64,000 nt of DNA from NCBI RefSeq assembly GCF_003050785.1, contig NZ_QAOH01000011.1, forward strand, positions 1 to 64,000, read 5' to 3'. The DNA comes from Celeribacter persicus (GTDB taxonomy: Bacteria; Pseudomonadota; Alphaproteobacteria; Rhodobacterales; Rhodobacteraceae). Shown here piece after piece: positions 1 to 8,300 of the stretch. Made by a program: the position numbers and the translations under genes. The first letter of the stretch is position 1. Every line of letters begins with the position of its first letter. The notes under the pieces were generated by a model. That model made no database searches. It was given only the letters and a program-made list of their open reading frames with translations, and had not been told where the DNA came from.

Positions 1-97
1 ACTGGCCGCCAGCGCTCTGTGCGCCCGTCACGCTAAACCCACAAGTGGTCTACTTTTGCGCCGCCCTTTGGTAGGTTTTTACTCCGCCGTTGACACA
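1..97. mobile_element. Probable terminal end of an IS21-family insertion sequence (partial, runs off window)
   Basis: On the minus strand the flgI reading frame breaks off at position 97 and is followed by DNA starting TGTGTCAACGGCGGAGTAAA. Two related internal motifs are visible, GGCGGAGTAAAA (76-88) and GGCGGCGCAAAA (53-65), spaced as imperfect direct repeats. A TG...CA end and repeated GGCGG-N3-AAAA motifs near the tip resemble the multiple terminal repeats of IS21-family elements as I remember them. No istA/istB transposase gene lies within the 97 bases, so the family call rests on the terminus alone. The window edge may also be a contig end, since assemblies often break at IS copies. Confidence 0.5.
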
Positions 98-483
98 TTC
101 AAAGGCGTCATGATCAGGGTGCCGCCCAACAGGCTCTTGGCATCGCCGATCGCGGAGACGGTCACGTCGATCTTGCTGCCTGCCCGCGAGAAAGGCGGAA
201 AATCGGCCGTTACAAACACTGCGGCCACATTCTTCGGTCGGAATTGTTCCCCGGTCACATTGACCCCGAGACGTTCTAGGATGCTGGACATGATCTCTTC
301 CGTGAACGGGGCGTTGCGGATGCCGTCTCCGGTACCGTTCAAACCGACCACCAGACCATAACCGACAAGATCATTGCCACGCACGCCATCGAATTCCACG
401 AGGTCCTTGATCCGGATGGGGTTCGCCATGGTTGGCAGGGCAAAACAGATGGTGAGCATCAGGGAGAAAAGCGTTTTGAACAT
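79..483 (-). pseudogene. flgI: Flagellar P-ring protein FlgI, truncated by insertion
   Basis: FlgI forms the periplasmic P-ring around the flagellar rod. The N terminus is typical: a Sec signal peptide (about residues 1-20, ending near PTMA), then the conserved IRIKDLVEFDGVRGNDLVGYG region and GLNGTGDG. Full-length FlgI is about 370 residues. Here the family sequence runs only to TPL (residue 128); the last codons to the TAA at 79-81 come from the inserted element. Its ATG shares one base with the flgL stop (TGATG at 481-485), so it was the last visible gene of the motB-flgE-flgK-flgL-flgI operon. The missing two thirds include the ring-forming body, so the fragment should not make a P-ring. 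Whether the rest of flgI lies beyond the insertion cannot be seen. Confidence 0.85.
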
Positions 484-1496
484 CAGAGATAATCCGCGAG
501 GCTGAGTTGCGACATGCGAGCGGTCAGGGTGTAAATCAGTTCAAGCTGCGTTTCCGTTTGCTTGAGCAACGAAGCCGACTCATACGCGTCCGCCGAAATG
601 ATTTCGGATTTGGCCGTCTCGTAGGAATAGGTCATGGCAGAGTTCGACAGGTTGGCCTCCTCGATCCGGGCTTCGACACTGCCGACACGCGCCTGAAGAT
701 CGGCCAACCCAGCCTGCGCCCCCATGAGCCATTCCCCGGAGCTTCGCAGCAAGGATGCCTGGGCACTTACATCGTTCTCGAAAACGCCTTCATCGACGAG
801 CGAAGCCAGCGCTAGGCCCTTCAAGGTTTCGCGAACAGAATCGTCCAGCGCCGTGATTTCAAGACGTACTGATTCATCCTGGCCGAGCGAGAAGGGAGAA
901 AGCGCGTTGGCGGACCCCTGATAGGCGATGGTTTCATAACCACCACCTGAGGACATGAACCAGTCTTCCACGATGGTTTCGACATCTTCGACGGTGGTCG
1001 CACCGGAAACGGCAGCCATCAGTTCTGCCATCATATCGTCTGCGGAAATCAGGGAGGTTTTTCCCGTGGCAGTCCCACTGAGCAGCGACCGATCCCCAAT
1101 ACGCGTGTTCAGGGTCGAAACCACAGCATCAAAACGGGTTCTCGCGTCGGTCGCAGTAACGGAAATGCTCGTCGCATCCGCATTGGTCGAAGCGGTCAGG
1201 AGGGTTGAGGACAATTCCTCGACATGGGTGGACACCGACTCAAAACTGGTCTGCATCGCAGTCGTGAACAAACCGGCCTCCTGAATTGCCGTGTCGTAGG
1301 AACTCAGGGTTCGCAGGGCCCGTTCGATGGAGGCCAAAGGCGTGAAATTACCGGAGACAGCCTTGGCAAGATCATATTTCTCGCCGCTTGCTACCTCGTA
1401 ATTGTACCGATCGAGATCCTGTTTCACCTGAGCCGTCATCCGCATGTTGCGCAAAGAAGACGCCATATCCCCGAAAGAAATCGCGCTCACCGTCAA
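483..1496 (-). CDS. flgL: Flagellar hook-filament junction protein FlgL
   Basis: 337 residues, a flagellin-superfamily protein joining the hook to the filament. The N-terminal coiled coil (about residues 10-100, with YNYEVASGEKYDLAKAV) and C-terminal helix (about 270-335, ending in ETQLELIYTLTARMSQLSL) are the two halves of the conserved D0/D1 domain; the middle is the variable D2 region. The ATG overlaps the flgK stop by four bases and its TGA overlaps the flgI ATG, showing translational coupling. Placement directly after flgK separates FlgL from flagellin. Export is through the flagellar type III apparatus, so no signal peptide is expected, and none is seen. Confidence 0.9.
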   Translation of the reverse strand: MTVSAISFGDMASSLRNMRMTAQVKQDLDRYNYEVASGEKYDLAKAVSGNFTPLASIERALRTLSSYDTAIQEAGLFTTAMQTSFESVSTHVEELSSTLLTASTNADATSISVTATDARTRFDAVVSTLNTRIGDRSLLSGTATGKTSLISADDMMAELMAAVSGATTVEDVETIVEDWFMSSGGGYETIAYQGSANALSPFSLGQDESVRLEITALDDSVRETLKGLALASLVDEGVFENDVSAQASLLRSSGEWLMGAQAGLADLQARVGSVEARIEEANLSNSAMTYSYETAKSEIISADAYESASLLKQTETQLELIYTLTARMSQLSLADYL

Positions 1497-2950
1497 ATCT
1501 CCATCAGTTGATCCATGAGCGTCTGGATCGTTTCGATCACCTTTGCGTTGGCCGCATAGGCTTGTTCGATCACCAGAAGCTGTTGCATTTCGTAGTCGGT
1601 ATCGACCCCGTTCGCCAATTCGATCTCCTCCAGAGACTCCTGCCGCGCCGAAGCGTAGCTCAGATCCGCTTCGGCATTGAGCTGGCTGGTTTCCGCCAGA
1701 GAATAGATATCGGAGGCAAAGCCCAGCGCGGACCGTTCAATTCCCGTCAGACCGCCCGAAGAGGCAACACGGGAATTTTGCAAGGCTTCGGTCAGGGAAT
1801 TCAGAATGGTTGCGTCGCCCTGATCGCCCTCGACCGAAGCTCCAAGACCATCGCGAAGTTTCCAAAGGTCACCGCCCTGATCGGGATCGACCAGAGCGTT
1901 GACCGAAATACGTCCCGCAAGCCCCTCTTCATCGACAGCGTCGAAAGCGGCACCCCCATCGGTAAACAGGCCAGCCGCACCCGCGACCAAGGTTGTATCG
2001 GCATCCATCGTTTGAAACCGTTCGATGAGATCGCGTGCAAGTGCGTCAAGCTCGACCTGGGCCTGTGGAGCAAGTTCGTCGCGCACCTCAAAAAGCCCGG
2101 CCAGCTTGCCACCCGCAATCGCGCCCTTTTCCGCATCGGTCGACACAGAAACCCCATTGATCGTCAGCCCCGAAAGCGCCCCGTTTTCAATCGTCATATC
2201 AGCCGAGATCGTCGGGGTTGCGGTGAACTCCAAAGTGGCCGCTTTCGAGTCGACCAGAAAGGCACCACCGGAGGTGTAGAGCGAGATCATCCCGTTGTCT
2301 TTCTGGATCTCGTTGATCGGTATAAGTTCGGAAATCTGATCCACAAGAGTCTGCCGCTGATCCATAAGGGCATTGGCGTCATAACCTTGGGTGATCTGCT
2401 TCTGAATGGCGACGTTGAGATCGACGACTTGTTGCAAAGCGGAATTGAGGAAATCGACGGTCTGGCCGATTTCCTTGTCGGCGGCCATTCTAATGTCAGA
2501 GATCGCGTCAGAAGCATCGTTGATCTGTTTTACAAGATCCTGTGCCGCATCGAGGACCGTGGCCAGCCGCGCTTCCGAATCCGGACGGCTGGCGGCTTCG
2601 ATCAGGGCTGTTTCGAGGCCGGTGATCCGGCCGGCAATCGAATCTTCCTCGTCCACCTGCCCCATCGCGTCGGCATAGGTGTCGTAGAAACCCGCACGCG
2701 TATCTTCGAGCGCGACCTCCGCATCCGCGTAGCGGCGCTCGCCCGTCGTCACCGGATCATAGTACCGATTGACGCCGACGACGGAGACACCCGAGCCGGT
2801 CTTGCCGACCTGTTGCGACATCAATTCGATCTCGCGCTTGCCATAACCTTCGGTCATGGCATTGGCGACATTCGAGGACACCACATCGGCTGCACGAGAC
2901 ACGGCATTCAAACCCGTCAGCGCATTTGCCAGAGCATTTCCAATACTCAT
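1493..2950 (-). CDS. flgK: Flagellar hook-associated protein FlgK (HAP1)
   Basis: 485 residues. The N terminus (LANALTGLNAVSRAADVVSSNVANAMTEGYGKRE) is the rod/hook/HAP signature with the SNVANAxTxGY core, and the C terminus (EMQQLLVIEQAYAANAKVIETIQTLMDQL) is the matching FlgK helix. A long coiled-coil stretch around residues 75-190 fits HAP1. It caps the hook and receives FlgL. It follows flgE after 34 bp and overlaps flgL by four bases. The length is short-to-normal for alphaproteobacterial FlgK. Nothing looks damaged. Confidence 0.92.
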   Translation of the reverse strand: MSIGNALANALTGLNAVSRAADVVSSNVANAMTEGYGKREIELMSQQVGKTGSGVSVVGVNRYYDPVTTGERRYADAEVALEDTRAGFYDTYADAMGQVDEEDSIAGRITGLETALIEAASRPDSEARLATVLDAAQDLVKQINDASDAISDIRMAADKEIGQTVDFLNSALQQVVDLNVAIQKQITQGYDANALMDQRQTLVDQISELIPINEIQKDNGMISLYTSGGAFLVDSKAATLEFTATPTISADMTIENGALSGLTINGVSVSTDAEKGAIAGGKLAGLFEVRDELAPQAQVELDALARDLIERFQTMDADTTLVAGAAGLFTDGGAAFDAVDEEGLAGRISVNALVDPDQGGDLWKLRDGLGASVEGDQGDATILNSLTEALQNSRVASSGGLTGIERSALGFASDIYSLAETSQLNAEADLSYASARQESLEEIELANGVDTDYEMQQLLVIEQAYAANAKVIETIQTLMDQLMEI

Positions 2951-2984
2951 CGTCTATCCTCCTGCCCCCGAAGGTCTTTCAACG

Positions 2985-4280
2985 TTAGCGTTTGATGTTG
3001 GTGGTCTCCTGCAACATTTCATCGACCGTCTGGATGACCTTCGCATTCGACGAATAGGCACGCTGTGTCTGGATAAGGTCGGTCAGTTCAGCCGCGACAT
3101 CCGTGGTGGAGCTTTCACGTGCGTAACCTTCGATGGTGCCCGTCGGTCCGTCGCCAGCATCCCACAGGAAGAAGGAACCGGAATTCGGCGACACTTGATA
3201 GGTCTGGTTGCCCAAAGCGGTGAGACCATTGGCATTCGGAACGTCCACGAGCGGAATCTGATAGATCACACGGGTAAAGCCGGTGTCGTAGGTCGCGGTG
3301 ATATAGCCACCATCGTCAATCTCTACCGAGGTGAGGTTCCCAACAGGCGAACCGTCCTTGGTGATCGAGGTCGGTGCGAAACTGTCGGACAGCTGGGTGA
3401 GGCCGTTGGTGTCCCCTGGCTTGCCGATGGTCATTTCGATCGGGCCGCCATCGACCGTCAAAGCCAGCGTGCCATCCGTGGAGTCGTAATCGGCCCCCAC
3501 CGGGTTGTTCGCCGTCGGCGTCACGGAGGACAAGGTCCCTCCGGAACCCCGGGAGTCATCGAACACAAGCGTGTATTCCCCGATGATCGCCCCACCCGAA
3601 GCGGAATCGGTGATCGTCATCGTCCAGGTGTTTTCCGTCGAGGTGTCCGGCGTGAAGGTGATGTCGAGCGATTCAGACGTGCCAAGGTTGCCGAAATATT
3701 CCACGGAAAGCGGCAAGGCGGAATCGGCATCCTCAGCCGGAAGGTTGACGCCTAGGTTGATTTCCGTCGTCGGATCGCCAGCGGTCTGGTTCGAATTGAT
3801 GACCACAGGTTCGAGCCCGGTCATCGTGTCACGCGCATAAGTGGCGATCGAGCCATCCGCCTCCGCTGGCCAGCCAAGAAGCACAAGACCCGAGTCGGTT
3901 TTCAGAATTCCGTCGGCATCGGTGTAAAATGAACCCGTGGTGGTCATCATCAGGGGTTGATCGCCCATTGTGCCATCCAGAGAAACCTCGGTCGTGACCG
4001 GGATGAAACCATTGCCGGAAACCGCAATGTCGGTGGCATTGGAGGTGGACACGAGTGCGCCCTGTTCCCCGATCAGACGCGAGCTGCTGGCACGCACACC
4101 ACCGGCCGAATAAGTCCCGGAATTCGTCGAACCACTGATGACAAAGGATTCGAATTCCGTCTCCGCCCGTTTGTAACCATAGGTCCCGGAATTCGCGATA
4201 TTGTCAGAGATGGTCCCAAGACGGGTGGCATTGGCGGCAAGCCCGGCCACACCCGCGTTGAGTGAGGAAGAAATAGACAT
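2985..4280 (-). CDS. flgE: Flagellar hook protein FlgE
   Basis: 431 residues. The N terminus SISSSLNAGVAGLAANATRL and SDNIANSGTYGYKRAETEF is the flagellar basal body rod signature, and the C terminus (LIQTQRAYSSNAKVIQTVDEMLQETTNIKR) is the Flg_bbr_C helix typical of FlgE. The central region is rich in Thr/Ser/Gly beta strands (FlgE D1/D2). It polymerises into the hook. It lies 91 bp downstream of motB and 34 bp upstream of flgK. The motB-flgE gap carries a CtrA-box-like sequence, so it may start its own transcript. Confidence 0.93.
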   Translation of the reverse strand: MSISSSLNAGVAGLAANATRLGTISDNIANSGTYGYKRAETEFESFVISGSTNSGTYSAGGVRASSSRLIGEQGALVSTSNATDIAVSGNGFIPVTTEVSLDGTMGDQPLMMTTTGSFYTDADGILKTDSGLVLLGWPAEADGSIATYARDTMTGLEPVVINSNQTAGDPTTEINLGVNLPAEDADSALPLSVEYFGNLGTSESLDITFTPDTSTENTWTMTITDSASGGAIIGEYTLVFDDSRGSGGTLSSVTPTANNPVGADYDSTDGTLALTVDGGPIEMTIGKPGDTNGLTQLSDSFAPTSITKDGSPVGNLTSVEIDDGGYITATYDTGFTRVIYQIPLVDVPNANGLTALGNQTYQVSPNSGSFFLWDAGDGPTGTIEGYARESSTTDVAAELTDLIQTQRAYSSNAKVIQTVDEMLQETTNIKR

Positions 4281-4341
4281 GGGGATAGCGCCTTTCTGCT
4301 GCTGAAACCCGAAGAACTGATCCCAGCATGCACGGCGCGCC

Positions 4342-4356
4342 TTAACGCCCCCCTAA
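4342..4356. promoter_or_regulatory. Imperfect CtrA-box-like sequence upstream of flgE
   Basis: TTAA-N7-CTAA in the motB-flgE gap, one mismatch from the TTAA-N7-TTAA consensus for CtrA binding. CtrA is the usual class I flagellar activator in Alphaproteobacteria, so the location is plausible. With one half-site degenerate the match could arise by chance. Confidence 0.3.
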
Positions 4357-4371
4357 CGTCTAAAATGCGAT

Positions 4372-5220
4372 CTATTTCCTGATCTGATTGCGCAGCAAAA
4401 CGATCTCGACCCGGTTGTTACGCGGCGCCATGGGATTGCCGACCACCGGCTTTCGATCCGCAGAACCGGTCACGCGTTGCATGCGTATCGACAGGGTGCC
4501 ACCCGCCTCCAGCAATAGACGAATCCGGTCGGCGCGCCGGGTCGACAAATCCCAGACAGGGTTCTCCGCCACGACCAGAGGTTCGGACCGCACATGGCCT
4601 GTGATCGCGATGTCATTGCGCACGATCTTGAACACTTCGGACAACATGCCGACCAAAACCACGAGAACCTCCTCGGGTTCCGCCGTTCCGGGGGTAAAAA
4701 GCGGCTCTCCCTCCAGATCGTAAAGTTCGATGATCAACCCCTCGTCGGTGACACGGGTCACGATATGACGCAGGGCCTTGTCCGCCGCCATGCTTTCCCC
4801 GCTATAGGCGGTGAGAAGTTCCTGCGCCTCGGCGAAAGACTTGGCCTCCATGGCCTTTGCCGCATCCTGCTCGGCGGAGGTATCATTTTTGGCCGCCCCG
4901 CTGTCGCTTGCGGCATGAGCACTCGAAGCACCCGTACCGTTTTGCGACAGGGTTTCCTCGGTAAACACGGAATCACCGCCGAAGGAGCCATCGCCACCAC
5001 CGGAAACACGGTTCACCGGAATGGTCGGATTGAAATAATCCGCCAGACCCTTGCGCTGTTTTTCCGTTGTCGCATTGAGCAACCACATCAGGAGGAAGAA
5101 AGCCATCATTGCCGTCACGAAGTCCGCATAGGCAACCTTCCAGGCCCCGCCGTGATGGCCGCCGCCCTGAATGACCTTTTTCCTCTTGATGATAATCGGA
5201 GCGTTACCCTTCCCGCTCAT
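4372..5220 (-). CDS. motB: Flagellar motor stator protein MotB
   Basis: 282 residues. A basic N terminus is followed by AWKVAYADFVTAMMAFFLLMWLL, the single MotB membrane helix (about 28-50) carrying the proton-channel aspartate (D33). The linker helix after it (TTEKQRKGLADYF) is the plug region. The C-terminal third (about 165-280) is an OmpA-like peptidoglycan-binding domain containing WDLSTRRADRIR and PRNNRVEIVL. MotB anchors the MotA/B stator to the cell wall. motA is not adjacent. It is the first visible gene of the leftward flagellar cluster, with a terminator belonging to the nuclease gene just upstream. Confidence 0.93.
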   Translation of the reverse strand: MSGKGNAPIIIKRKKVIQGGGHHGGAWKVAYADFVTAMMAFFLLMWLLNATTEKQRKGLADYFNPTIPVNRVSGGGDGSFGGDSVFTEETLSQNGTGASSAHAASDSGAAKNDTSAEQDAAKAMEAKSFAEAQELLTAYSGESMAADKALRHIVTRVTDEGLIIELYDLEGEPLFTPGTAEPEEVLVVLVGMLSEVFKIVRNDIAITGHVRSEPLVVAENPVWDLSTRRADRIRLLLEAGGTLSIRMQRVTGSADRKPVVGNPMAPRNNRVEIVLLRNQIRK

Positions 5221-5322
5221 ACCACCACCTCATATTCACCCGAAGCGAGAAATATCAGAGAGGAATGAACACGGGCTTAACCCATAAAATTGAAGGGATT
5301 CTGCACATTCCGATTGGACAAA

Positions 5323-5349
5323 GAAAAAGCGCGAAACCCGCGCTTTTTC
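5323..5349 (-). terminator. Rho-independent terminator after the nuclease gene
   Basis: An 11-bp perfect stem (GAAAAAGCGCG / CGCGCTTTTTC) with a 5-base loop, ending in a T-run when read on the minus strand. It lies 25 bp past the stop of the large nuclease gene and separates it from motB. The A/T arms could make it work in both directions. Confidence 0.8.
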
Positions 5350-5373
5350 CTGTTTCGTGCTGCCGTCTGGAGA

Positions 5374-8300
5374 TCAGGCAACCAGCGGCGTGTCACCAAA
5401 ATCCAGACCGATGATCAGCGGATCGTGGTCAGAGGAAGCATAGACACCGTCGTTGTAGAAATCTGGATCGTTGTAATCCGTGTCATAACCGATCAGGTCC
5501 GGCTCATCGGCATTGATATGCCATTCGGTGACGCCGGTCACGTTATCAGCCAGTTCGCTGTCGGCGAGACCCTGATCCAGCGTACCCTGCTGCCCGTCGT
5601 AGACATAGGAATAGGCGTTCTCCTGGCCAATGAATTCGTCGATCAGATCCACGAGACCCGCCTCGTCATCGAGATATTGGACCGCGTCTTCTTCGGCATA
5701 AGAGTTCATATCGCCCAGAAGCAGATAATTGCTCACCCCCGTGCCGTCCTCGCCGTATTCCGTGGCAATCCATTCAGTGAGTTCTTCGGCTGCGTCGAGA
5801 CGCACACCGTTCCAGAAGCCCTGACCATCGCCTTGGTCAAAGTTCTCGTCAGCGTAGAGCTGAGCCAGAAGGTCGGCCACGGTGTCGTAATCCGCAGACC
5901 CTGCATTGGAGGTCAACCAACTTTCGGCTGCATCGGCCACATCCTGAAGATCGCTGTCGCCTTTCGATTTGAAATGCGAGGAGACCACGGTGAAGGTTTC
6001 GCCGCTTTCATTGTCCATGAAGGTTGCGGCAACAGAAGGACGGTTGCGCTGATAATCTTTGAAGCTCGTACCCACGAGATCGGCAAGCGCAGAAGCGATG
6101 CCATAGGTCACAGCGGCGGAGCTTTCGTCGTACACGAGATAATCGGTGTAGAGCAGGGTCACCGCCGAACTGTCGTAAATGATCCCTGTGGTGATGGCAT
6201 CCGTCCCGATCTCACCGCCTGTACCGGTCGGATCGACATAGGCGTAAGTCGCGTCTGTCCCTTCGGCGTTCAACAGATCGACCAGCGTGGCAATCGCGGT
6301 GCCGTTGTTCTCGATCTCCTGGAGCGCCAAAACCTCGGCCCCCGTGCCAATGATGCCCTCGACGATTTTCGAGGACTGGCGGTCGAATTCTTCCTGATTG
6401 TCCGCACCGCGTTCCCCGAAACTCGTGAAGAAGTTGAGCACGTTGTAGGAAGCGACCTGAAGCGTGCCACCGACTTCTTCGGGGCTGTCCTCACGTGCGC
6501 CGACGTTGGTGCTCTCATCGAACACGATCGTGTCGGAGACGTTCACCGTCCATTCGTCATAGGAGAAGGTCAGAACCCCTTCGACGCTATCGACGATCTC
6601 GGCGCCCAGACGCACGGTGGTGCCGTCGTCGGAGAAATCGTCGCCGCTGTCGAGCACACCGTCGCCATCGTCGCCCGCCCCGCCCGGAAGATAGGAAATC
6701 TCGGTCGGGTTGCTTTCCGAAGAGCCGTCATCGAGCACGAGGGACGCATTCTCATTGGCCTCGACCAGCGCCGCGATTTCATCTGCCTGTGTCTGAGCGT
6801 CATAAATCTGCGTCGGCGTGGTCTGTGTACCGGCGGAAATGCTGATCGTGCCATAGTAATCGAGATTGTAATTCTCGATCACGGTCAGCGGATCGGCGGT
6901 TCCGGTGGTCACGGAAACCAGCATACCCTCGATGGCCTCGTAATTCTGTGCCGTGTCTGGGGACAGCGCAATGGTAACCCGTTCCGGCAGGATATTATCC
7001 GAGGAAATAATCTCGACCCCGGTCACGGAAGTGATCTCGGTCAGCCCGTAATATTCGGTCACGGACCCGGAAACCTCGACCAGATCGCCAAGGCTGACGG
7101 CATAGCCGCCGCCGGTATAGACATAGATCGCCTCGGAGGTCAGCGCATTGCCGTCGCTGTCGGCATCCTCTTCCTGAATGTAAAACCCGTCATCGGTGAC
7201 ATAGGTCACAACCGCCGATACGGTGACTCCCTGCCCCACGAAACCGGAGCTTTCACCCTCGCCCTGAATTTCCGAGATCAGCGTGATTTCAGCCGGTTCG
7301 TCATCACCGCCGGGCACGGACGCCTCCGGGCCGGAGGTTACGAAAACATTGTCGATATAGAGCGCTTCGCTGGCAGCGTTGCTGTCGAACTCGACAATCA
7401 GGCTTGCCGTGGAAACATCCGCAGACAGCGTGGCCGTCAGCGTCATCCAGGAGCCCTCGATGTTCATGTCATCAATGTCCTGCCCGGTGCTGTCGAGCAG
7501 CGTCACAATGCCAAGATCGGTCTGGATGTAGATGTTCACCAGATCGTCGGCTTCCCATCCGGTCGATTGCAGGAAGGTATCCAGAGAAACGGTCACCTCG
7601 CCCATCCCGGACAGGTTCAGCTCATCGAAGGTCATGGTCAGAAGCCCGTCACTATCGGACAGTTCATAACCCTGAACACCATCGGTGAAACTGCCCACGG
7701 CACCGGTGTAGTCTTGCACCCCGATATAATCGCCGTCCGAGATGCCGACATCGTCGCGCGTGTCGGTCCAGCTCAAATCATAACCCCAATAGCCATTCGA
7801 AGCCTCGGTGCTGTCGACAGAGGCCAAGCCGTCCACATTGACCAGATCGACCGTCGCGCCATCTTCGACAAGGCTGCCATCGGCCTCGGCAAAAACATAT
7901 TGCGACCCGGCCGCTTCGGTCTCAAAGCTTTGGGTGAGCTGGAAAATCTCCTCGACCGCCACGTTGTCGATATAGAGAGTTTCCGAACTGGAATTGCTGT
8001 CGAGTTCAACAATCAGCGTCGCCTCGGTCACATCGGCGCCAAGCGTCGCAGAGAGCGACAGCCATTCGCCCTCGATGCCCATATCGTCGATGTCCTGCCC
8101 GGTGCTGTCGAGCAACGTCACCACACCCTGATCGGTCTGGATGTAGATCTTCACCAGATCGTCGGCTTCCCATCCGGTTTCCTGCAAGATGGCGTCGATG
8201 GAGAATTTCACCACGGTGTTGGCGTTCAGCGTGGACATATCGACCGTGTCGAAGGTTAGGCGCAAAAGCCCGTCGGCGTCCTGAAGCTCATAGCCCTGAA

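Noticed and set aside
5290-8259. 989-residue rightward open frame
   Set aside because: It is the reverse shadow of the acidic nuclease gene; low stop frequency follows from Asp/Glu/Ser codons on the other strand.
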